From assembly GCA_003013855.2 (NCBI GenBank), contig ML058526.1, positions 496,001 through 560,000 on the forward strand: a stretch of 64,000 nt of DNA, read 5' to 3'. The translations under genes were made by a program, and so were the position numbers. This DNA is from Liriodendron chinense. Taxonomy: Eukaryota > Streptophyta > Magnoliopsida > Magnoliales > Magnoliaceae. Positions 20,395 through 29,995 of this stretch are shown here, one piece after another (position 1 is the first letter of the stretch; each line of letters starts with the position of its first letter). Below the pieces are notes generated by a model, which was given only the letters and a program-made list of their open reading frames with translations, had not been told where the DNA came from and searched no databases.

Positions 20395-22442
20395 GATGGC
20401 GTTATATGCTGATTTCGATCCACGACGAGGAAGTTTACGAAGACGGTGGTCTTCGCTGGACTCTCCCCAAAGGTGACTGGGAGATCGATACTTCCTTCAG
20501 GTGTTACCACCTCTCCTCCAAAGCCGACAAGAGGGGTCGATACTGGCTTGAGGAGGTTTCTGGCAAGTGCCATCTTGTCGAAAGCCTCCAAATACAGAAT
20601 ATCGGCCGAGCTACCTGTATCCACCATAATTCGATGAGTCAGATAATTTGATACCTTCAGTGTGACTACGATGGAATCTTCATGAGGGAAATGAATTCCC
20701 GCTGCATCTTCGAGGGTGAAAGAAATTGGGGGATGGCTAGCCTTCGATGAGTTGGACGTTTGTTCCAGCCAATAGATCTGCTGGGGTTCTTTGGACGCCT
20801 TTCGGGCGTATGCCTTTCTTGAAGCTTGAGAGTCACCCCCGCAAGCTGGACCCCCGACGATAGTGCGAATTTCTCCCATGGGCTCGGCGTCCTCCTGGTT
20901 AGTTTGATGATTAGGTGGTTCCTTTTGGCGAGATGAGGTCTTCGCCCTTTCTGGTGATCGATTTTTACGAGCAACATAATCCTGGAGATGGCCTTTTCGA
21001 ATAAGGGCTTCGATATGGTCTCGTAAAGAGATGCAGTCCTGGGTCCTATGCCCGTGATCTTTGTGAAAGTAACAGAACTTGCTCTTGTCCCTCTTCTCGG
21101 GATCGGATTTGATCTTTGCAGGCCACTTCACATATGGCTTGTGTTTAATTTCCATTAGAACCTTTTCAGGAGACTGATTGAGAGGAGTGTAATTATGATA
21201 TTTACCAGAGTAAGGCCTCTTGGGAGAACGATCGCGTTGGTCACGACGGTATTTCTTATCCGTAGAAGAGGCTCCTTCTGGTTTGCGCTTCTTGCTCTGT
21301 ACTCCATGGCGTGTTAATGCGACTTCTTCTGCATTGATATATTTCTGAGCTTTGGCTTGAAATTCTGCCATAGTTTTCGGTGGGCTTTTATCTAAGGCAA
21401 ACCTGAATTTCTCGCTCGTTATTCCAGCAATGAGGGCTGTAAGACCCTTTTCTTCGGTGTATCCCTCAGTTTGAACGGCTTCGGCAGTGAATCGTACTGT
21501 GAACTCCTTTATTGTTTCCCCATGCTGCCGTTTCAAATTCATCAGATGGGAGGCTGGCTTCTTAATGCGAATACTCCCCATGAATTGAGAAAGGAATATT
21601 TTTGATAACTGGGAAAAGGAACTGATGGAACGGGGCTTTAACCCCCGGAACCACGTACGAGCTGCATCCTTCAATGTTAGGGGAAAGGCCCTACACATGA
21701 TTTCTGAACCATGTCCCTCCAACTCCATGAGGGACCTATATGTTTCCAGATGTTCCAGAGGATCGCCAATCCCTGTATACGGAGCGATAACAGGTGCTCG
21801 TTACTTTCTGGGTAATGGGGCTTCCATGACCTCGCTGGTGAAGGGAGATTCAGATTGGTGTATTGCCGCCATGATAGCAGATGGCCGATTTGCCTGATAT
21901 CGCTGTTCCATAACATCAAAACGATCTTGGATTCTTTTGAGATCTCCTTCCCATGGTAGGGTATAGCTAGATGTTTCGGCGGTGGAGCCTTGCGGTTGAG
22001 GTTGTCGAGACGAACTGGAATGTATGGAATGTGGAGATGGTACAGGGGGATGGCCGCCGAGTGGCGGGACCTGTGGTTCGTCCATTGAATGTCTGGAAGC
22101 TACCGGTATGGGTTGCGGTGGTAACCCTTCAGAGGGTTGTCTTTGCGGTTCAGGGAAGTGCTGATCAAGCCGGTTTGACAGCGCTTGGACTCCGGCGTTT
22201 AGAGTTAGGAGGGTGTTTCCGAGGAAGCGTAGGACATCATCTTGATTTTCAGAGGCTTCCAATAATGGGTTTGTCGACGACAGATTCGGGGCTCCTTGAG
22301 GGATATTCGTCGAAGCAGGTGGAAGGATAGGTACGGATTCCGTCTCATCAGGCGGAGGTGGTGCCTGTCTTGAGGTTGAAGGATGAACAGCCTTTTTAGG
22401 AGGCATTGCTGAAGGATTTTGATCGGTGATTTCGATGATCAA
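20376..22442 (-). pseudogene. Tat Gag and protease
   Basis: One frame interrupted by a single TAA (21801-21803). The N-terminal part, from MPPKKAVHPSTSR (Met at 22406; an upstream Met at 22442 lies only 5 bp from the primer-binding site), is Pro/Ser-rich. After the stop come the Gag core (FPLTLKDAARTWFRGL, IKEFTVRFTAEA) and a knuckle of the variant type C-X2-H-X4-H-X4-C (CYFHKDHGHRTQDC), common in Tat Gag. Protease follows with the active site MVDTGSSADILY. The frame ends in WGDRL where the shift into pol occurs. Restoring activity would need at least the nonsense codon and this shift reversed. Confidence 0.85.
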
Positions 22443-22447
22443 GTCGA

Positions 22448-22464
22448 TCCCACAGACGGCGCCA
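22448..22464 (-). other. Primer-binding site of Tat
   Basis: Reads TGGCGCCGTCTGTGGGA on the minus strand, three bases inside the 5' LTR. It differs from the Athila site after TGGCGCCGT, which supports a different lineage. Confidence 0.8.
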
Positions 22465-22467
22465 AAC

Positions 22468-23338
22468 TGTTGATGTCAGATTTTGTAACGAGATCCTCCG
22501 GCTTTTCTCCTTCACTCCAACCGGGATTTTCACCACCAGACCTGAAGCAAGACAATAAATAAGGGTGGCTGGGGATCAACCGTTAGCCCTCCAATGCTTA
22601 AGTTAGGCCACGGTAAGAAGAGAAGCCAAGCAAAACGGGACCAAGATTGAATGATGTGTGCGTACCTGCTCTTAATGGAGCCACCCCTTTATATAGATCT
22701 GAAGCAATCCAATCTGTTACGTGAGATGTCGAAATCCCGTTGATGTCGCATACGATACTGAGAATTTGCTGATTTCGTGGGATAAGATCCTATCTTTTGA
22801 GTCAGATCCAACCCAATGTCTTATTTCAACAATCACGCCCCTTGATGGTAATCCCTTGAAATCCGGCTGGAAGCCGTAGTTGGAATCATAGCTTCCGAAA
22901 AGGAAGGAGACGCCCGTAGTTGGAGTCATAGCCTCCGAAAAGGAAGGAGACGCCCGTAGTTGGAGTCATAGCCTCCGAAAAGGAAGGAGACGCCGACAAG
23001 ATGGAAACCACCGAACTGGTTGTAGCCCTGCTTGGTGTCGCAGAGGGATTGGAGAAGCTGCTCGACGGGAATCGGGTGCTAGTACTGAAAGCTAAGAGAT
23101 ATTACCGCAGGAAAGCTACTCGCAGGTTAGAATGTGGTCGCGAGTCCGAGTACATACTTAGATGTGACGTCTTTCAACGACTTGTGAGAAGGTCTGTTCG
23201 CAGATCGAATTTTGCCGTATTTGACTATCGGTTATGAAGACTCGAGATTTGCGAATAGCTGCTCCGTATTTTTCAATCTATGACTCCTGATCAGGTGAGC
23301 TCGAGAGTCGAATGGACGTCCCGCACTTATCCAACATT
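22468..23338 (-). repeat. 5' LTR of Tat, missing its first part
   Basis: It matches 2212-3082 with about ten differences. It stops at CCAACATT, where Sirevirus LTR sequence continues. Compared with the left copy, 186 bp (end of LTR, target duplication, start of Sirevirus segment) are missing, with ACATT at both break points. TATA box at 22687-22696. Confidence 0.9.
22875..22994 (-). repeat. 40-bp tandem repeat in Tat 5' LTR
   Basis: Three 40-bp units, the counterpart of 2619-2738. Confidence 0.9.
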
Positions 23339-25211
23339 TTGAAATTCTTTTCGCTTACTTACACAATTTAAGAAGTTAAACTAAGTAAGCAAGAACACTT
23401 CGGCTTCCAAGCCTAAGTGCGTCTAATCACAAGACTAGCATATGGTTTAAGCAATAAACAACCTAGTCTAAACATGCATAGATAATCAAATGATCTAATT
23501 AATCAAGCTCTGAATCTATGCATCCTATATAGACTTATGAGAATGGATTAATGAGCTCAAGTCTACACTACTTAGTGAAAGTATATCTTGTGTGTGGATG
23601 TACCTATCTAGTGCCTATCATACATTCCTATCAAGCATTCATAATTAAACAATTAAACATCCAATGCTAAGATATCAATGTGCTCAATTCAATCACAAAC
23701 ACAAGCATGTATATTGGTTCACTACCGGTTCAAGTACTCAACTCCTTTGAGCACACCGGCATTCACTATCGGAGGTAATAAATGAGGTTTACCTCTCAAC
23801 CTTTACACGGAGATTTTACTGGTTCACCTCTCAACCATAACCGGAGTTTTGGACAAAGGGCTAACTCTCAACCCGAACGGAGTTTTGAACATAGGCTAAC
23901 TCTCAACCCTTTGCAAGTTCACTCACGTGTCAGAGGCTCCCCCTTGGAGACTTTGTTTAGGCTCGGCAAACGGGCCAAGGACTGCCAAACAACCCTTAGT
24001 CTTTAGACCGACAAACAGGCCAAGGAACGGCCAACGTCCCTAGTTCGAGTTTGACAAACAAACTGTACACTCAACTCCTACAGGGAATTGAGTGGATGGA
24101 CTCTCAATAAAGACAACCTTACTAGTCGGATGAGCCCCTTATTCAGCCGCGGTTCTGGTTGCTTGATCTCCGCTCTCCCTTGCTTAAATCAGCTTCCCTT
24201 GTTCCCTTGATCGTGTTGTCATTGCGTCGTCAATGCCTCAGCTACACTCGATCAATCACCATGCTTGTGATGCCTTTGAGATGCCTAAGGTGATAGGGGG
24301 TAGGTTTGAGAGCTCTACCACTAATAGGAATGGGTTGCCTAGAGTTTCTCACCTACAACTATCTCATCTTATAGATTTGGATAAGGATATGCCTATCAAG
24401 GAAGATCCAAACTTTAGAGATCAAGAGGGGATGGAGGTCATCTTCTTCATGAGCTTGGAATACTATAATCTTGTGTTAAAACAAAAGGAAGATGCCTTGC
24501 ATAAGTTGGGAATGAGCCTCAAATGGCCTTCAACAATGGTGGCTTCAATCCTCTCAAAATTCCTCTTCTTTCCCCTCAAAATGAGCTAAGCGCCTTTATA
24601 AAAGTGGTCCAAACGGACAGAAAATGGGCAAATAACAGCTAGTTCCGACCTGTCCCGACCGGTCGGCCAACCGCCAGTGAAGACAGTGAACTTACTGTCT
24701 AGAGGGGGGTCTGTTCGACCGATCGGGATCGATCGGACCAAACATGCCGACCAGTCACGACCGGTCAGCCCAAAGGCCTGTGCACTACAACAACTTGCTG
24801 TCTTTAGACTGGGCCTGTTCGACCGGTCTTGACCGGTCGATCCAGTCCAGCCGATCGGCCGTGACCGGTCGGACAGGCCTAGGTTTAGCCCATTTGTTTT
24901 GTTGACCCATTATTCCACAACCCCAACTAATGGCCAAGGTTTAGGTGATCTTTTGGGACACTTAGGGTCAATCTGTGATGACTAAAGGTTTCCTAATATG
25001 GTCAAGGTCATCAAAGAGGTTAAGGGTTAGGTTTTGGTCAAGGTTAATGCACACCAAGGCATCACTTTTACCTGTTTCTTCTTCCTTGATGCATCACGAC
25101 CACTTGAGTCTTTGGTCTTCGTCTTCATTAAGCTCAAACGACACTAGACTCACTGACCTAAGTGATTGACAAATAAGGTGCACTAGTATGCCACAGAAAA
25201 GTGCACTAGCA
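23334..25211 (-). repeat. 3' LTR of Sirevirus C
   Basis: Its own-sense start TGCTAGTGCAC at 25211 matches TGTTAGTGCAC of the solo LTR at 49217, and similarity continues (TGGCATACTAGTGCACC, then GAAGACGAAGACC). Likely TATA box TTATAAAGG at 24594-24604 (minus). With the outer piece at 2140-2211 the LTR would total about 1.95-2.0 kb, matching the 1.92-1.95 kb of the other Sirevirus LTRs here. A 118-codon frame on the plus strand at 24233-24589 is not supported as a gene. Confidence 0.85.
24644..24873. repeat. GACCGGTC palindrome array, Sirevirus C LTR
   Basis: Partly decayed pairs such as CCGACCTGTCCCGACCGGTC, GACCAGTCACGACCGGTC and GACCGGTCTTGACCGGTC. They lie just upstream of the TATA box in LTR sense. 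Confidence 0.85.
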
Positions 25212-25969
25212 ATCTCCCCCTTTGTCAATTACTTACAAAAACCTAACCTACCAAAACAAATACATGAACAAGAGATAGCAATGATATGAAATAAATACAG
25301 GACTCTTGACATGACTAACTAAGCAGCTCCTCTTCAGTTTGCTCCCCCATAACCTGTCAATCCCTACATCACAAAACATAGCAAACTAATTTTGGTGGGA
25401 CTTGATCTTTCTCCCCCTTTTTGTCAACAATTGACAAACTATTCTCTCCTCTATATGATATATCAATTAAGGTTAAGATAAGAGTATATAGTATGTCGCA
25501 GTTATAATTATAAGCACATGCTAACAAGGAAAGTATAGGGTGCATGAACTTTAAAACATAGAGCATGCTAAGGAACATGATTAATAAGAAGTTGTAACTA
25601 TTTAATCATAGTTAATCATGCATAATTGGTCAAAGATATACATTTGTAATAAAAACACAAAGGGCTTATAACCCAATCAACCAACCTCCCCTCTTGGTAT
25701 ATAAAGACCAATACTAAGCAAAGAGTAGCATACAATGAAGCATGTAATTTAGCAAGATTAGCTAATCTAGGCATAGTGACAGTCTAGCAAACAAATATAC
25801 AAATTAAAAGTAAGGCTAAACTACCAAATTTGGTCACATGAGGCTTGAATCCTTAGATTTGCCCGTACACAAAAAAATGAGGCTAAAATCGTCAGATATT
25901 CTTATAGAATCACTTTCTAGCTACCCTTACTACCTATGTTTAGTTTGAAATGCCTGAGGGTAACTAATT
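25212..25969 (-). other. Sirevirus C post-gag non-coding DNA with two polypurine tracts
   Basis: It holds no gene. AAAGGGGGAGATT (25212-25224, minus) adjoins the LTR, and a second tract, AAAAAGGGGGAGAAAG, lies about 200 bp upstream (25409-25424). The region aligns with 831-1432. Confidence 0.7.
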
Positions 25970-27124
25970 TCCACAACACCCTCATAAAATGTAGCAAGAG
26001 GTGAGGGGTTGGGAAATCCTTCTTCTCCTAGAAGGGATAGCGGTCGAGATCCTCTCCTAAATTAGGGGGAAGAGAGGTAGTGGTGAAAGCCATGAGATCT
26101 AGAACAATATTTTAGCTCATATCACTAGTGAAGTCACCAGATTTGGATTCGGACTCCTCCGTATCATTCCAACTGACAGCCATAGCCTTTTTACCTTTCG
26201 GTTTAGGCCAATTCGGACATTACGAGGCGATATGACCACGATGACCATAACCATAACAACGGACGGATGAAGGTTTGGATGATTTCCCTTTATGTTTTTC
26301 ACCCTTCTTGTCTTTCTTGTCACAGCTACTCCCTCTATCAAATTTGAGGAATCTTTTGAATTTTTGGTTTAACTTTTCTTCTTCTTCATCCTCATCATCA
26401 CTATCTTCCTCCGACTCACTCTTAATTTTCTTATGTTTGTGAGAGGACTTTAGAGCAATGCTTTTCTTTCTAGAGCGGGCCTTAAAGTGTAGTTCATGAG
26501 TTTGTAGGAAACCTATGAGTTCTTCTACTTTCATGTTATCTATGTCTCTACACTCCTCTAAGGCTACTACCTTGGTGTTAAATCTTTTTGGGAGGGACCT
26601 AAGTATTTTTCTACATATATGTCATTCCGGAACCCAATCACCTAAGACAAACATGGAGTTGCAAATATCATAAAGTTTAGTATAAAACTCCATGAAGGTT
26701 TTAGTCTCTTCCATCCTAATGTTTTCAAATTTAGTGGTTAAGAGCTGAAGCTTCGAGCATCTTACTATGCTACTTCCCTCGTGGGTAACCTCAAGTATAT
26801 CCCACGCTTCTTTTGCAGCATGTGAGAACGCGCTGAAATTCTTCCAGGAAAACCGCTACAGCAAATCGCATTGAGAGCTTTGGCATTCGCCATGTATTGA
26901 GCTCTCTCACTGTCATTCCATTTTTCATCATCTTTGGGAATGGCAATGTATTTCCCATCAACCTCCACTTGTTCGGTGGGCAAGGCATATCCATGTTGTG
27001 TGCTTAGTCACATCGGACGGTCCATAAATTGTAAGAAAATTCTCATCCTAGCCTTCCAATAGGCGTAGTTGGACCCGTCAAAGAATGGTGGACGATTGGT
27101 GGTACCCCCATCTCGGTTAGACAT
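25970..27124 (-). pseudogene. Sirevirus C Gag remnant
   Basis: It starts MSNRDGGTTNRPPFFDGSNY, like the intact Gag of G (SSVTKPPFFDGSNYPYWKAR). It breaks at a TGA after FMDRPM and has further stops and shifts. Later blocks, MKVEELIGFLQTHELHFK and an acidic DEDEEEE stretch, match G. The zinc knuckle is damaged (CYGYGHRGHIAS then stop; the second Cys and the last Cys are lost). Confidence 0.85.
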
Positions 27125-27198
27125 CATGCTAGTGCTCCGGTACCGGATCTTACTCTAGACGATTAAGTCCTTAAAGAGCAACTCTCTCCGATAGCAAT

Positions 27199-28075
27199 TG
27201 AAATTACGTCGGTAGTCTAACACAACACCTTCGTATGTGCGAAAGCTTAAAGAAAAACTAGAATTATGGCTAAGTCCTATAAGGGGGAGGGGGGGTGATT
27301 AGGACCTTTTGAAATTCTTTTCACCTACTTACACAATTTAACAAGTTAATCTAAGTAAGCAAGAACACTTCAGCTTCCAAGCCTAAGTGGGTCCAATCAC
27401 AAAACTAGCATATGGTTTAAGCAATAAGCAACCTAATCTAAAAATGCATTGATAATCAATTGATCTAACTAATCAAGCTCCTAATCTATGTATCCTATGT
27501 AAACTTATGAGAATGGATCAATGAGCTCAAGTCTACACTACTAAGTGAAATTACATCTTGTGTGTGGATGTGCCTATCTAGTGCCTATCATACATTCCTA
27601 TCAAGCATTCATAATTAAACAATTAAACATTTAATGCTAATATATCAATGTGCTCAATTCAATCACAAACACAAGCATGTATAGTGGTTCGACTTTGGGT
27701 CTACTCCACTCCCGGTTCAAGTACTCAACTCCTTTGAGCACACCGGCATTCACTATTGGAGGTTTTAAATGAGGTTCACCTCTCAACCTTTACATGGAGG
27801 TTTTACCGGTTCACCTCTCAACCATAACCGGAGTTTTAAACAAAGGGTTAACTCTCAACCCGAACGGAGTTTTGAACATAGGCTAACTCTCAACTTGACG
27901 CATGTTTACTCCCGTGTCGGAGGCTCCCCCTTAGAGACTTTGTTTAGGCCATGCAAATGGGTCAAGGAGTGTCAAACAAACCCTAGTCTTTAGGTCGACA
28001 AACAGGCCAAGGAATAGCCAAAGTCCCTCATTCGAGTTTGACAAACAAACTCTACACTCAACTCCCACAGGGAAT
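27199..28075 (-). repeat. 5' LTR of Sirevirus C, inner half
   Basis: The inner end TGAAATTACG is at 27199. It runs through AGTCCTATAAGGGGGAGGGGGGTGATTAGGAC, in which the C run of the LTR is read in reverse. It stops at 28075, where Athila E begins; GGAAT (28071-28075) is the predicted left target duplication of E. Inside the element, CAATTGCTATCGG (27187-27198, minus) is a poor match to the tRNA-Met primer site. Confidence 0.85.
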
Positions 28076-28320
28076 TGTTGAGCTCTTAAATGTGCATATT
28101 CTAACCCCATTTCATTACTTACTATGCTTGAAATAAGTGATTAATGACCCAAGTAATGCATGGTTTTGTGATTGTAGGAATGAGAGAGAGAATTCATCAA
28201 ATGAGGGCTTAGAGATGTTGTTTACACACGTTGAAGATCAAAGGAATAAAGGACCAAAGGTGGAGCAAAAGTGCATTGAAGATGAAGGAGAAGCTGAGAA
28301 TTCAACCAATTTCATGTCCA

Positions 28321-28614
28321 CCGGCCGGCTGGCCATAGCCACCAACCGGTCGGCCAAACCCACCTGAAATAGCAAATTCTCTAGACACATTTTATGAAGG
28401 CCGACCCCCTGACTGACCAGCCGGACAGACTGACCGATCGGTCGGCTGAAAGGTCGGCCTATGCATTACAACGTCCAGTGAATTCAGCAGTTCCACCAAC
28501 CGGCCGGCCGACCGGTCGGCTGATGGGTCGAACTGTGTAAAAAAGACTCTAGTGAAAATTATAATTGCAGGCACTTTGCCCGACCGGTCGGACAGGGGGT
28601 CCGACCGGCTGGAC
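28321..28614. repeat. GACCGG-type palindromes, Athila E LTR
   Basis: Looser, older-looking sites: CCGGCCGGC, ACCGGTCGGCC, GACCGATCGGTCGGC, GGCCGGCCGACCGGTCGGC, CCGACCGGTCGG. They precede the TATA box by about 95 bp. Confidence 0.8.
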
Positions 28615-28878
28615 AACACTCAGGAACATCTGGAGCTCCGAAAATCTCTGCGCAAAAGGCTAATCTTACTGGATTTCTCGAAGTTTCTTCGCACCTAGGG
28701 ATTCAAAGCTATAAAAGGACTCCTCTAGCTCGTTCCTAGGGCATCCTAGAAGAGATTTACCATGGTGGGAGGCGGCAGAAGTCAGATCCGGAGTTCTACA
28801 ACTCCTCCTAGTTTGTTCTTATAGTTTTTATGTTTTTCTTAGTTGTTTTCATGTTTCCTTGGATCATGAACTACTAAA

Positions 28879-28900
28879 CCTCTTAGCTAGGGCTAAGAGG
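28879..28900 (+). promoter_or_regulatory. Athila R/U5 hairpin (T:A variant), element E
   Basis: CCTCTTAGC, TAGG loop, GCTAAGAGG. Compared with Athila A one stem pair is changed on both arms, so pairing is kept. Confidence 0.7.
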
Positions 28901-29695
28901 TGAAGCTTGTAGTGAATCTAAGATGTTTCAATTTGTTTGATTTGGTTTCAAGTTGGATTATTAGTGAAGAACAATGGTTGAAGTTTGAATAAAGTTCTAA
29001 GTAGTTTTTCTTAATCTTATGATGGCTCATGGATGTTTAGAAGAATTGCTTGAGTTCTTAATTGTTTTGAATTATTCTAAACCTGTACGCTCCGAGGAAT
29101 CGGATTCAATGTGCTCTACACCTTTGATCCTCATGTGGGAACTTCATACCAAAAGTTCTACTTTTCTGGAATTTCTGCTTATGTGTGATTGTGTATGTGA
29201 TTTGAATCAAGTTCAAATCATGATTTAGTTATCCTTTGTGATAGAATTTAATGCTAATTATGATTGTGATCTTAACCTATTAGAACTAGGATTGACTTAT
29301 GTAATTGAGTATACTCAAGTCCTAACTTGAATTGAGGGAATCATGTACTTGAATCACACATATGGCAGATTGTTGTTTTAATTGCTCTATCATCCGGCTA
29401 GATAGGACTTAATTTCGATTCTAGTTGAGAAAGTGAGAAACCACAGCGAATTAAGCATCAAGGATTGCTACAAGTGGATCCTTGAACCCCTAGTGCTCTT
29501 TATTATTGATTATATTCAATTTAGTTCAAAATATCTATCTACACCAAATTCCTAAAATTTAGTTTAGTTAATTCTTAATTAGAAACCATTGAAAGTGTTT
29601 TGTGAATTCCTACACAAGTCCCTGTGGATCGACCTCGGTCTTATCGAGATTATTACTACATTGCAACCCTACACTTAGAGAAGCGAACAAGTTTT

Positions 29696-29713
29696 TGGCG
29701 CCGTTGCGGGTGA
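29696..29713 (+). other. Primer-binding site of Athila E
   Basis: TGGCGCCGTTGCGGGTGA, six bases after the LTR; it differs from the A site near its 3' end. The leader up to 29995 has no gene. Confidence 0.75.
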
Positions 29714-29995
29714 CTTTGACGGTTTTTCACAAAAAAAATTTAAATAGTTTCTATTTGAGATTTTTAGGACTCCTTTACTAACTTAGTTTGTTTGCTTTGT
29801 TTTGTTTTTCCAAGAATCTAGGAGTCGAAGTAGTTACTTCAAATCAGGTTTTCCTAACCCTTTTTCTTTTTATTTTTCTGAGATTTGCATACCACATTGG
29901 GTTCGGGATTTTAATAACTGACTCATTAGTGAAGGGGAATTGTTGAAGGGATTGATAGGGAGCCACGTGCTAAGAAACGTTTAGATTCTCCAATT

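Larger units (their letters stand above)
2212..23338 (-). mobile_element. Tat-lineage Ty3/gypsy element (rearranged, hosting Athila A)
   Basis: Minus-strand order: 5' LTR (23338-22468), primer-binding site, gag-PR, RT-RH, second RNase H, integrase, spacer, then an opposite-strand spliced gene and the far LTR (3225-2212). Athila A (9144-18761) splits the RNase H region. The far LTR is separated from the internal region by 1.1 kb of Sirevirus LTR (3231-4329) that duplicates 23334-24398, so the element is not a simple insertion. The LTRs differ at roughly 1% of positions by eye, which implies a fairly young element. Gag-like, RT and IN motifs and the variant C-H-H-C knuckle support the Tat assignment. 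Confidence 0.85.
23334..28075 (-). mobile_element. Sirevirus C, pol-less Ty1/copia element (main part)
   Basis: Minus-strand order: 5' LTR (28075-27199, its start cut off by Athila E), gag (27124-25970), non-coding DNA, polypurine tract, 3' LTR (25211-23334, its end displaced to 2211-2140 by Tat). The whole pol (INT, RT, RH) is absent. Element D at 564-1432 has the same join, so C belongs to a non-autonomous family. Confidence 0.8.
28076..29689 (+). repeat. 5' LTR of Athila E (1614 bp)
   Basis: TGTTGAGCTC...GAAGCGAACA. It is well diverged from the A, B and F LTRs but has the same order: palindromes, TATA box (28709-28718), hairpin (28879-28900), and the shared block GTGGATCGACCTCGGTCTTA near the end. 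A short frame around 29019 is not a gene. Confidence 0.9.

Noticed and set aside
21971..22330. 119-codon plus frame
   Set aside because: It is a shadow of the Pro/Ser-rich Tat Gag N-terminus on the other strand.
24233..24589. 118-codon plus-strand frame
   Set aside because: It is antisense within a Sirevirus LTR, its equivalent at 4171-4329 is cut short, and there is no recognisable domain.
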